A stretch of 38,126 nt of DNA, from positions 1 through 38,126 of the forward strand of contig JAJKIR010000167.1 in NCBI GenBank assembly GCA_021154325.1, read 5' to 3'. This document shows positions 7,737-15,340 of the stretch, piece after piece. Numbering within the stretch: the first letter of the stretch is position 1; every line of letters begins with the position of its first letter. The notes below the pieces were generated by a model. It was not told the origin of the DNA. It did no database searches and saw only the letters and a list, made by a program, of their open reading frames with translations. Origin of the DNA: Gemmatimonas sp. GTDB taxonomy: Bacteria > Gemmatimonadota > Gemmatimonadetes > Gemmatimonadales > Gemmatimonadaceae. The position numbers were made by a program, and so were the translations under genes.

Positions 7737-9101
7737 CTAGCGCCTGCGTCGCCGACGCCTGCGCTTTGGTCCTTCACCGGATGGCGCGGCGCCCTCGTGA
7801 TACGGCGACGGCCCCCTCTGCGCGGACTCCGATTGCGGCGCCGTTTGCTTCGGGGCCGCCGGTCTTCTGATCGCTTTCTCCTCCGACCGAGCACGCTCGG
7901 TCGCTCGCCGCGCTCGATGTTCCGCCAGCCGCTCCGCAATTGGCCTCTCGAGCTTCGTCGTCGGTTTCGCGTTGTAGTCGAAGTCGGGTAGTGTCACCCG
8001 CGGCAGCGGCTTTCCGACGGCACGCTCGATCGCGCGCAAGTCGTCTGCCTCATCCGGCGCGGCGAAGGTGTACGCCTCACCTACCGCTTCGGCGCGTGCC
8101 GTACGACCGACGCGATGAATGTAGTCCTCCGGTGCTCTCGGCACGTCGAAGTTCACGACGTGGCCTAACGCCTCGACATCGATGCCGCGCGCGGCGATGT
8201 CGGTCGCGACGAGCACGCGATACGCGCCGCTCTTGAAGCCCGCGAGCGCGTCGGTGCGCTGCGCCTGCGATCGGTTGCCGTGAATGCGCGCCGCCGATAC
8301 GCCGTGCTTCGTCAGAAAGGTCCACAGGCGATTCGCGCGATGCTTCGTGCGGGTGAACACGAGCGCCTCGCGCATGAGATTGCGCTGGAGGAGCGCGAGA
8401 AGCAGCGCGGACTTGAGCTCCTGACCCACGGGATAGACCGCCTGAGTGATCCCCACTGCCGGCGCGGCCTTTCGTTCGAGATTGATCGTCGCCGGATTGT
8501 GCAGCATCTCGCGCGTCAGCTCGAGGATCGGCTTCGGCATGGTCGCACTGAAGAAGAGCGTCTGCCGCTTGGCCGGCAGATACTTCAGTACGCGCTTGAT
8601 GTCGGGCAGGAACCCCATGTCGAGCATGCGATCCGCTTCGTCGAGCACCAGCACATTGATCCCGGCGAGGCTCGCGTAGGGATGCCTGAGGTGATCGAGC
8701 AGGCGGCCGGGCGTCGCGACGAGGATGTCGACGCCGCTCCGGAATGCGTGTTCCTGCGGTGCCATCCCCACACCACCGAAGATCGCCGCCGCGGTGACTG
8801 GCGTGTGAACGGCGACGGCGTTCAGCTCCTCGAGAATCTGCGCCGCGAGCTCTCGGGTGGGCGTCATGATCAACGCGCGGGTGCCGCGCGTGCCACGGCG
8901 CCGCTGCTCGAGCAGCCGGTGCAGAATCGGCAACAGGAACGCCATCGTTTTGCCGCTGCCCGTCATGGCGCAGGCGAGGACGTCGCGTCCCGTCATCGCC
9001 GCGGGAATCGCGTCGGACTGAATCGGCGTCGGTCTCGTGAAGCCGAGCTCCTTGACGCCCTTCAACAGGTCTGGATGCAGCTGGAATTCGCCAAAAGACA
9101 T
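7737..9101 (-). CDS. DEAD-box RNA helicase (RhlE-like)
   Basis: A 454-residue ATP-dependent RNA helicase with every family motif in order: Q motif (FTRPTPIQSDAIP, about residues 20-32), Walker A AMTGSGKT, PTRELA, GG, TPGRLLD, DEAD, SAT, then VFTRTK, ATDIAARGIDV and HRVGRTAR. The helicase core ends near residue 365. It is followed by a basic, low-complexity tail that finishes in a long run of Arg, presumably an RNA-binding extension as in RhlE-type enzymes involved in ribosome assembly or cold adaptation. The ATG at 9101 gives the usual short N-terminus MSFGEFQLHPDL. It stands alone on the minus strand, with about 200 bases of hairpin-rich upstream DNA. Confidence 0.95.
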   Translation of the reverse strand: MSFGEFQLHPDLLKGVKELGFTRPTPIQSDAIPAAMTGRDVLACAMTGSGKTMAFLLPILHRLLEQRRRGTRGTRALIMTPTRELAAQILEELNAVAVHTPVTAAAIFGGVGMAPQEHAFRSGVDILVATPGRLLDHLRHPYASLAGINVLVLDEADRMLDMGFLPDIKRVLKYLPAKRQTLFFSATMPKPILELTREMLHNPATINLERKAAPAVGITQAVYPVGQELKSALLLALLQRNLMREALVFTRTKHRANRLWTFLTKHGVSAARIHGNRSQAQRTDALAGFKSGAYRVLVATDIAARGIDVEALGHVVNFDVPRAPEDYIHRVGRTARAEAVGEAYTFAAPDEADDLRAIERAVGKPLPRVTLPDFDYNAKPTTKLERPIAERLAEHRARRATERARSEEKAIRRPAAPKQTAPQSESAQRGPSPYHEGAAPSGEGPKRRRRRRRR

Positions 9102-9160
9102 CGGCGAAAGCTAGCCGAACCTTGCGGGATGGCGAAACAAGGCAATGGCCCCTGAAACCA

Positions 9161-9199
9161 CTGACACGGCACTGAAACCACTGACGGGCTCCGTGTCAG
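9161..9199. promoter_or_regulatory. Inverted repeat upstream of the helicase
   Basis: CTGACACGG (9161-9169) pairs perfectly with CCGTGTCAG (9191-9199) across a 21-base loop. The block also holds a direct repeat CTGAAACCACTGAC at 9151-9164 and 9172-9185. It lies 60-100 bases upstream of the helicase start and would fall in its leader or promoter. A role in regulation, such as a cold-responsive or autoregulatory leader, is a guess. Confidence 0.3.
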
Positions 9200-9262
9200 G
9201 GAGAGCTCCTCGCTCCAGCCATGATTTGCTTTGTACAAGTCATCAGTACAGCAGCATCGGGC

Positions 9263-9292
9263 GCGTTCCGGCTCCCTGCGGAGCCGGAACGC
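9263..9292. terminator. Strong hairpin after the Ig-like repeat gene
   Basis: A perfect 12-bp stem (GCGTTCCGGCTC at 9263-9274 and its complement at 9281-9292) closes a 6-base loop. It begins 15 bases after the stop of the minus-strand gene ending at 9308 and precedes the helicase leader, so it very likely terminates that gene. There is no T-run after it. Confidence 0.65.
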
Positions 9293-9307
9293 CTGTCGCT
9301 CGAAACT

Positions 9308-11512
9308 CTACCCGATACAAACGCCCAACAGGCAGATCAACGGCGGTTGCGTGACGTTGAACTGCGCGCTCTCGGCCCCCGCAACACCGGACCCTCCGAC
9401 CTGGAGCGTGTAGCCGTTGCCAGCCCGGTCGATCTTGAGATTCGAGAAGGTGCCGACGCCGCTCGCTGCGGTGATTGTCGTCGTGCCCGACAGCGTTCCA
9501 CCACTCGGGTTCCTGCCGATCGACATCGTCATCGATCCGTTGAAGCTCGTTGCCGTGTTGCCGTAGGCGTCGCGCGCGGTGACCTTCACCGCTGGCGAGA
9601 TGGAGCTGCCCGCCTGCGTAGTGCTTGGCTGCACCGTGAAGACCAGCACGCTGGCGCTCGCGGCGGACACGCTGAACGAGGCGCTCGTCGCACGGGTGAG
9701 ACCGCTCGCCGCAGCCGTTAGGCCGTAACCCGTTCCAGCCTTGATGATGCGGAGATCGGAGAACGTCGCCACGCCGTTCACGGCGCTCACCGTCGTCGAT
9801 CCGGACAGGGTGCCTCCACTCGGGTTCGCGCCCAGCGCAATCGTGATCGTGCCGCTGAAGCTCGTGGCGACGTTTCCGGCGGCATCGCGTGCCGTCACCT
9901 GGACGGCGGGTGAAATCGGGCTGCCGGCCGTCGCGTTGCTGGGTTGGACCGTAAACGCGAGCTGCGTCGCAGCCGGCGCAGCGCAGCTCACCTCGAACGC
10001 GGCGGAGGTGCTCCCGCCGGCCGGTACGTCCACCGTACGCGAAGTGCCGCCGCTCACCGTGCAGTTCGCTGCGACGCCCGAGAGTGCCACGCTATGACTG
10101 CCCGAGGAGAGGTCGGCAAACGACTGTGTGCCGTTGCTCGCGATCGACTTGGCGTTCGTTCCATCGACCGTGACCGTGTATCCATCCGGATCCAGGCTCG
10201 AGCCGGTTGTCGTCGCGGTGATGTTGAGCGTGCCCGTGGTTGCCGTGGTGGCGCAACTCACCTGGAACGCGACTGATACGCTTCCGCCGGCCGGCACGTT
10301 TGCGGTTTGCGAGTTGCCGCCGCTCACCGTGCAGTTCGCCGCGACGCCCGACAGTGCGACTGTGTGGCTGCCCGATGAGAGATTGCTAAACGTCTGGCTG
10401 CCGTTGACCGCGATCGGCTGGCTGTTCGTCCCGTCGACAGTCACCGTGTAGCCGTCCGGGTCGAGGTTCGAGCCCGTCGTCGTCGTGGTGACGTCGAGCG
10501 TTCCGGTCGTCGGCGTACTGCCGCCGCTCAGGGCAACGTCGCCCACGGTGATCGTCCCGCCACTGCGGTAGGTTTTGCCGACACCGTCGACGTCCGGCAG
10601 GGTGACGATGAAGGTGTCGAAGCCGGTACCATTGCTTGCGTTGTCACACGCGTCGGCATAGAACGGATAGATGCTGCCGCCGTCGACTCGGCTGTTGCCG
10701 CCGAATCGCACGCACCTGTCGGAGGTCTGTTGGAACGACGTCACGCCGGTCGCGGGGTCGTTTGCGGGGTCGACGATCAGGTACTCCGCGTTCCCGTCGG
10801 GCATCACGTTGGAGTAGTCGGTGAACTTGAGGCGGCCGCCGGACGATGCGTTCACGTCGAAATCGAAGTCCTGTCGATTGTTGCCCGGCGTAGCCGTGCC
10901 GCTGCCGAGTGCACCCACTCCGCTGATCCGCGTGTCCGCGCTTGTGCGCGTCGCCGTGGCGGTCTTCACCAGGTCGCCTGACGAGAGATTGCCATTGCGG
11001 TCATAGGGTCCACCGCCAGGCGCGTAGAAGCGAATGAAATCCGTGCTCCCGGCCGACCCGTTGTCGCAGGCGTACAGCGTGAACTGAAGCAGCAAGCCGT
11101 TATCCAGGCGCCCCGTGCCGTCAACCTCTACGCCATGCGTCGGGTCGGCACAGGCGGCCGATCCGTCACGGAAGGCCGCAAACCAGGTTGCCTGATCATC
11201 CACGGACACGGTCAGCGAACCAACCGTCGTCGGGCTGCGCACGATGCTCCAATCCGTCAGGGTGAGATGACCCGCCAGATCGGACGTGATATCGAAGTCG
11301 AAATCCTGACGTGGGGAGCCGGGAGCGGCGGGGCCTGTTCCGATACTTCCCGTGCCGCGAATCCCGGCGCTGGCTCCGGATACGGCAAAGACTGGTTGAA
11401 TGGGAGAGCGGGGGGTTGGGCTGACGACATCACGACAGCCGATACCGAGGAGCGTGGCTGCGATGGCGGTCGAAACGCGAGCGAACCACGGCGTCCGCTG
11501 AAAGTGATACAT
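9308..11512 (-). CDS. Secreted Ig-like repeat protein (adhesin-like)
   Basis: A 734-residue exported protein starting at the ATG at 11512, just after a purine-rich site. A hydrophobic N-terminus (VSTAIAATLLGIGC) suggests a signal peptide or lipoprotein signal with Cys about 20 residues in. The next 300 or so residues have two related beta-rich blocks marked by QDFDFD and a final TGFDTFIV. Then come two 90-residue repeats (LDPDGYTVTVDGTN, SGSHTVALSGVAANCTVSGG, ending VSC) and two 105-residue repeats (AFTVQPS, ISPAV, VTARDA, NPSGGTLSG, VATFSDLRI), the latter of bacterial Ig-like type. The protein ends in a short Cys-containing tail, PLICLLGVCIG. No catalytic motif is seen; a surface or matrix role is inferred from architecture. 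Codon-level similarity of the repeats points to recent duplication. Confidence 0.75.
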   Translation of the reverse strand: MYHFQRTPWFARVSTAIAATLLGIGCRDVVSPTPRSPIQPVFAVSGASAGIRGTGSIGTGPAAPGSPRQDFDFDITSDLAGHLTLTDWSIVRSPTTVGSLTVSVDDQATWFAAFRDGSAACADPTHGVEVDGTGRLDNGLLLQFTLYACDNGSAGSTDFIRFYAPGGGPYDRNGNLSSGDLVKTATATRTSADTRISGVGALGSGTATPGNNRQDFDFDVNASSGGRLKFTDYSNVMPDGNAEYLIVDPANDPATGVTSFQQTSDRCVRFGGNSRVDGGSIYPFYADACDNASNGTGFDTFIVTLPDVDGVGKTYRSGGTITVGDVALSGGSTPTTGTLDVTTTTTGSNLDPDGYTVTVDGTNSQPIAVNGSQTFSNLSSGSHTVALSGVAANCTVSGGNSQTANVPAGGSVSVAFQVSCATTATTGTLNITATTTGSSLDPDGYTVTVDGTNAKSIASNGTQSFADLSSGSHSVALSGVAANCTVSGGTSRTVDVPAGGSTSAAFEVSCAAPAATQLAFTVQPSNATAGSPISPAVQVTARDAAGNVATSFSGTITIALGANPSGGTLSGSTTVSAVNGVATFSDLRIIKAGTGYGLTAAASGLTRATSASFSVSAASASVLVFTVQPSTTQAGSSISPAVKVTARDAYGNTATSFNGSMTMSIGRNPSGGTLSGTTTITAASGVGTFSNLKIDRAGNGYTLQVGGSGVAGAESAQFNVTQPPLICLLGVCIG
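9320..9945 (-). repeat. 105-residue Ig-like repeat, two copies in the gene
   Basis: Two in-frame copies spaced 315 bases apart (for example, the ACCGT at 9948 and at 9633 mark the same point of each unit) encode the AFTVQPS...ATFSDLRI module. They are similar at DNA level and could recombine. Confidence 0.65.
9975..10515 (-). repeat. 90-residue repeat, two copies in the gene
   Basis: Two in-frame units 270 bases apart (GCGCAGCTCACCT at 9981 against GCGCAACTCACCT at 10251) encode the LDPDGYTVTVDGTN...VSC module. Long stretches such as CCGCTCACCGTGCAGTTCGC are identical in both, a sign of recent duplication or gene conversion. Confidence 0.7.
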
Positions 11513-11684
11513 CTTCGCCTCACGGTTGGAAAGTTTGCGCGGGAAAAAACTGAGCCGCCAGTCGCAAGGGCCACGCCCGTGCGCCTGACGAGAGGCGAGA
11601 TTCGATGTGCGAGTCACGACGTACAGAAGGATCACGGAAGACGCACGAGCACATTGTTTCATTTTTGCTAACACCAGCCGCGGA

Positions 11685-11815
11685 GTGCGAATGCTCGTTC
11701 GCAATCGCGAAAGTGCGAATGCGCGTTAGCAATTGCGAAAGTGCGAATGCTCGTTCGCAATCGCGAAATGCGAATGCGCGTTGGCAATCGTGAAATGCGA
11801 ATGCGCGTTGACATC
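11685..11815. repeat. 28-bp tandem repeat with alternating GCGAA/TTCGC arms
   Basis: Four units and a partial fifth stand head to tail: 11685-11712, 11713-11740, 11741-11768, 11769-11795 (27 bp) and 11796-11815. Units 1 and 3 are identical. Each unit begins (G)TGCGAATGC and ends with GCAAT-YGCGAAA. Within and between units, GCGAA and TTCGC alternate and can pair, for example TTCGC-AATC-GCGAA. Units 4 and 5 carry more changes, so the array decays toward 11815. The period is not a multiple of 3 and the gene-free block from 11513 to about 11874 shows no convincing gene, so it is not a protein repeat. It abuts the broken end of the SDR relic. Confidence 0.9.
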
Positions 11816-11874
11816 AGCGTGCCTAAGGTCGGAGCTCGCGCTGCATGCTGGACCTGCATGCTCGAGCTTGGTGG

Positions 11875-12064
11875 CAGGCATTCGACGTCGCCAGGCGCCT
11901 CCCATATTCGTCCGCACCCAACCGGGGTCTGCCGCATTGACGAGCAGGTCGGCGCCGCCAAGCTCACGCTCGATATGGTCGGCGAGAGCGCGAACGCTCT
12001 CGTCGTCGCTCACATCGAGTGGGTGAGCCTCGACGTCGAGTCTGCGCGCCTCCAGCGATCGACG
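11875..12064 (-). pseudogene. SDR oxidoreductase remnant with internal deletion
   Basis: The minus strand reads SLEARRLDVEAHPLDVSDDE, then VRALADHIERELGGADLLVNAADPGWVRTNMGG. The first part is the region of a short-chain dehydrogenase running up to the LVNNAG motif; DPGWVRT-MGG is the C-terminal substrate-loop motif. In an intact enzyme these lie about 100 residues apart. Here LVN-A is joined directly to A-DPGW, as if a deletion occurred between two similar GTCAA-GCGG sequences. The Rossmann TGxxxGIG start and the YxxxK catalytic pair are both missing, so it cannot be active. It lies between the end of the second ADOP gene and the 28-bp repeat array. Confidence 0.75.
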
Positions 12065-12077
12065 AAAAACTGAAGGG

Positions 12078-14777
12078 CTACTCGCTCTGCAGCGCAGTGG
12101 CGGGATCGACTCGCGCCGCCCGACGCGCGGGGACATAGCTGGCCACAATCGCGACGACCATGAGTACCGCCGCAACGGCGCCTAACGAGATGGGATCGTG
12201 AGGGCTCACACCGAACAGTTGATTCGTGAGCACTCGCGAAAGCCACAACGCGCCGGCGAGCCCGACGACGAGCCCGCACACCGCCGGTGTCACCACCTGC
12301 CGGACCACCAGCGCAACAACACTCCTCGGCACTGCGCCGAGCGCCATGCGAAGTCCTATTTCGCGCACGCGCTGTGACACCGAATATGAGGCGACGCCGT
12401 AAATGCCGACGCACGTCAGAACCAGTGCGAGCGTCGCAAACGACAGCAGGAGGACTGTGCTGAACCGCCGCCATGACATCGACGCCGAGACGATGTCATT
12501 CATCGCGGCCACGTCGGGCGTTGCCAATCGAGGATCGGCAGCCGCGATCGCACGGCGGAGCGCAGTTGCGGCGATCGCGGGGTCGTTCGCGCGAACGACG
12601 AACGCGGGCAAGCTCAGGAGGTCCCCGCTGAGCTGGTTCCTGGGGAGCCAGATCGTTCCGCGCGGCGCCTTTTGCTCGAGGGATTGGTCGCGGATGTCGG
12701 CGACGACGCCGACGATCTCGTTCGACGTCACCTGTTGTTTGCCGGGACATCCCTTGTAGCATCCGACGAGAATGCGTTTGCCGATTGGATTCTCATTACC
12801 GAAGAATCGCTTCGCGTACGCTTGACTCACGAGCACGATAGGCGTCGACGTCCCGATGTCCGATGGGCTGATGTCGCGACCAGCAACCAGAGAGATGTCC
12901 ATCGTCCGGAAGTAGAACGGACTCACCGCTCGCCATTCGGTCGCACCCTCCGTCAGATCGCTGCGTCCTTCGACCGTCGTTGGAAGGTTCCAGCCACGTC
13001 GCAACGGGAGCGTTGCCGTTGCCGCGGCGTCGATGATGCCTGGCGTGGCGCGCAATTCATCGAGCACGTGCTGCTCGAACCGGTGCACCGCCTGGGCAGT
13101 AGTGTAGTCGCGCGGGGGGTGAGCGATGGTGGCCGTGTAGATGCCCGCACGACGAAATCCGCCGTCGACGCGGAGCACGTGGAGAAAGCTCGAGATCAAC
13201 AGACCGGCGCCGGCGAGGAGCGCCATCGCAATCGCCGACTGAAAGCCAACGAGCACACTTCGCGTGGCTCCGTGAGATGTGCTTCCACCGAATCCAGTGG
13301 TACGCGTGCTGCCCGCGAGCCTTCGAGTGAAGTCGGCACCCGTTGCTGCTGTTGCGACGACGAGGCCGATGACGAGGCTCGCCGCAAGTGCGACGAGCGT
13401 CGTGAGGACCACCACGCGTCCATCGAGATGGAGTTGGCTCTCGTGCAGGAGAGCGGCATGCGCAAGTGCCACGAGGCCGCGCACCGTCAAGAAGCTCGCC
13501 GCCGTCGCCAGTGCGGCCGAGATGATGCCGAGCCACATCATCTCGATGACGACTTGTCGCACGATGCGCCAACGTCCCGCGCCTAACGCGGCACGAACGG
13601 CGAATTCGCGCTGTCGCGTGAGCGCGCGCGCGAAGACGATGTTGGAGACGTTGGCGCACGCGAGCAGGAACACGAACAAGGTCGCGCCGAGGCTTATCCA
13701 GAGCTGCGTTGCGAGCTCGGAGCCGAAGATCTGCGTGTACTTCATGACCGCAACTCCGAGATCGTCCTTCTCGACATGCTCCGGGAAGGCGCGGCGAAAG
13801 CGCTCGAACACCGTCGCCATATCTCGGCTGATCTGCGCCTCACCCATACCGGAACGCAGCCGCCCGATCGTTGTATAGTTCGCGCCGCCATCCGCCAACT
13901 GACTCGGCGACAGCACGAGCGGAAGCACGACCGAAGGGGATGTCGTCAGCTCGGCGATCTCGAACGATGCGGGCAGCACACCGACGACGGAGTAGACGTT
14001 GCCGTCGAGTCGAATGGTGCGATCGAGCACGCGCGGATCACCACCGAAACCACTCATCCATAGGGAGTGTCCGAGAATCGCCACCGGCGACGCCTCGGGT
14101 GCATAGTCGCGCGCACCGAATCCGCGTCCAACGATCGGCCGCGCACCGACGATGTCGAGATAGCTCGGCGTGACGCGTATTCCTTCGATCGGCTTCGCGT
14201 CATCGTTTTCGCCGACGCGGGCTTCGAACCACCGGTACGTCGCGAGTCCATCGAAGACGCGACTGTTGTCGTGCCAGAATTGAAACCGGCCCGCGGGAAG
14301 CGCGCCGATTGGCGTGGTCTTGTCCCACCGCGTGCCCAGATACACGATGCGCTCAGCATCGGGGTAGGGAAGTGGTCGGAGCACGACGCGGTCGATCGCA
14401 TGGAAGATCGCCGCGGTTGCGCCGATGCCGAGCGTGAGCGTCACGATCACGACCAACGAGAAGACGGGCTGTCGGAGGAGCGAGCGGCCCGCGTAGCGAA
14501 CGTCACGGACGAAGGCGTCGAGGCGATCGCGCACCGTGCGACGTCGCTCGGCTTTGCGCGTGTACTGTTCGACTTCGTGCTCGATGCGCCCAAAATCGCC
14601 GAAGCGGCGCCGCGCTTCGCGGTCGGCATCGTCGCGCGCCACGCCTTGCGACATCAGCTCCTCCATCCGGCCGCGAATGTGGAACTCCAGCTCTTCGTCA
14701 ACTTCGGCGCGCATGCGCTCGCGGCTCGACGGCAGGCGGAACGCGCGGCGGATGGTCCAGCGCTCGTCGTCCTTCAC
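12078..14777 (-). CDS. ADOP-type FtsX/MacB ABC permease with prefix domain
   Basis: An 899-residue permease. Start is the GTG at 14777, which shares the four bases GTGA with the stop of the upstream PadR gene, so the pair is translationally coupled. Residues 1-85 form the helical prefix typical of PadR-linked ADOPs (MRAEVDEELEFHIRGRMEEL, then DADREARRRFGDFGRIEHE). The first membrane helix follows (FSLVVIVTLTLGIGATAAIF), then a periplasmic domain, a middle helix set (LGATLFVFLLACANVSNIVF), a second periplasmic domain and the terminal FtsX unit ending ARVDPATALQSE. The cargo is unknown and no ATPase lies nearby. By family it is a stress- or antibiotic-responsive exporter subunit; that is inference. 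It ends 13 bases from the SDR relic. Confidence 0.92.
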   Translation of the reverse strand: MKDDERWTIRRAFRLPSSRERMRAEVDEELEFHIRGRMEELMSQGVARDDADREARRRFGDFGRIEHEVEQYTRKAERRRTVRDRLDAFVRDVRYAGRSLLRQPVFSLVVIVTLTLGIGATAAIFHAIDRVVLRPLPYPDAERIVYLGTRWDKTTPIGALPAGRFQFWHDNSRVFDGLATYRWFEARVGENDDAKPIEGIRVTPSYLDIVGARPIVGRGFGARDYAPEASPVAILGHSLWMSGFGGDPRVLDRTIRLDGNVYSVVGVLPASFEIAELTTSPSVVLPLVLSPSQLADGGANYTTIGRLRSGMGEAQISRDMATVFERFRRAFPEHVEKDDLGVAVMKYTQIFGSELATQLWISLGATLFVFLLACANVSNIVFARALTRQREFAVRAALGAGRWRIVRQVVIEMMWLGIISAALATAASFLTVRGLVALAHAALLHESQLHLDGRVVVLTTLVALAASLVIGLVVATAATGADFTRRLAGSTRTTGFGGSTSHGATRSVLVGFQSAIAMALLAGAGLLISSFLHVLRVDGGFRRAGIYTATIAHPPRDYTTAQAVHRFEQHVLDELRATPGIIDAAATATLPLRRGWNLPTTVEGRSDLTEGATEWRAVSPFYFRTMDISLVAGRDISPSDIGTSTPIVLVSQAYAKRFFGNENPIGKRILVGCYKGCPGKQQVTSNEIVGVVADIRDQSLEQKAPRGTIWLPRNQLSGDLLSLPAFVVRANDPAIAATALRRAIAAADPRLATPDVAAMNDIVSASMSWRRFSTVLLLSFATLALVLTCVGIYGVASYSVSQRVREIGLRMALGAVPRSVVALVVRQVVTPAVCGLVVGLAGALWLSRVLTNQLFGVSPHDPISLGAVAAVLMVVAIVASYVPARRAARVDPATALQSE

Positions 14778-15142
14778 GGCGTCGCTCCCTTCGCGTTCAG
14801 GATAAGCGTTGCGGCCTTGGCGTACCGGTTCCACCTCGCGAGCTCGGCGGCCAACTGGCGACGTCCGGCAGCGGTGACACGATAGAATTTCGCACGCCGT
14901 CCGCTGTCGGTATGTCCCCACTCCGCCTCGAGCCATCCTTTCTCTTCCATACGATGGAGCGCGGGATACAGCGCGCCTTCCTCGATCTGGAGGCTCTGCT
15001 TCGTGGTGCGCTCGATCCACTGCAAGACAGCAAGGCCGTGCATCGGACCCCACGAGAGCGTCTTGAGAATGAAGAGATCGAGCGTGCCGGGCAGGAGTCC
15101 AAGTCCGGACTCCGCAGTCGATGTCGATGACGGAGGTACCAT
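14774..15142 (-). CDS. PadR-family transcriptional regulator
   Basis: A 122-residue winged-helix repressor. The N-terminal domain carries the PadR hallmarks LPGTLDLFILKTLSWGPMHG, then EEGALYPALHRMEEKGWLEAEW and GRRAKFYRVTAAGRRQL; the C-terminus is short, as in the PadR subfamily with small dimerisation helices. It is first in a two-gene operon with the ADOP permease at 12078-14777 (4-base overlap). A perfect palindrome lies 5 bases upstream of its ATG, a position that fits autorepression relieved by a small-molecule ligand. The ligand is unknown. Start at 15142 is the only ATG near the domain boundary. Confidence 0.92.
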   Translation of the reverse strand: MVPPSSTSTAESGLGLLPGTLDLFILKTLSWGPMHGLAVLQWIERTTKQSLQIEEGALYPALHRMEEKGWLEAEWGHTDSGRRAKFYRVTAAGRRQLAAELARWNRYAKAATLILNAKGATP

Positions 15143-15147
15143 AGTGC

Positions 15148-15170
15148 CTAACCTAAGAGACTTAGGTTAG
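15148..15170. promoter_or_regulatory. Perfect palindromic operator of the PadR operon
   Basis: Arms CTAACCTAAG (15148-15157) and CTTAGGTTAG (15161-15170) are perfect inverted complements around a 3-base AGA centre. The site begins 5 bases upstream of the PadR ATG, where a ribosome site would normally be. It is the most regular palindrome noted in the window and the obvious binding site for a dimeric PadR. Confidence 0.8.
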
Positions 15171-15340
15171 AGCTATCCAGGGGCGACAACGTAGTCAAGT
15201 CCGCCGAGAAACAGCGAAACTGCCCCATGATCCTTCCTTGCATCGCCGCTCACGGGCACCGATCGTGTATACGCACCGGCGTCCGGCACCGCACGTTCCA
15301 GCTCGCCGAAATCCTCGAATCGAAGCTTCAGAAGGAGCGC

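Noticed and set aside
10460..10480. GGTTCGAGCCC, resembling a tRNA T-loop
   Set aside because: Lies in a repeat unit of the Ig-like gene, with no cloverleaf around it.
11685..11815. Tandem repeat considered as a CRISPR array
   Set aside because: The 28-bp units are contiguous with no spacers, and there are no cas genes.
11726..12175. A 149-residue minus-strand open frame spanning SDR text and repeats
   Set aside because: Only residues 39-100 or so are SDR-like; the start overlaps the end of the ADOP gene and the end reads through the tandem repeat, so it is not a real gene.
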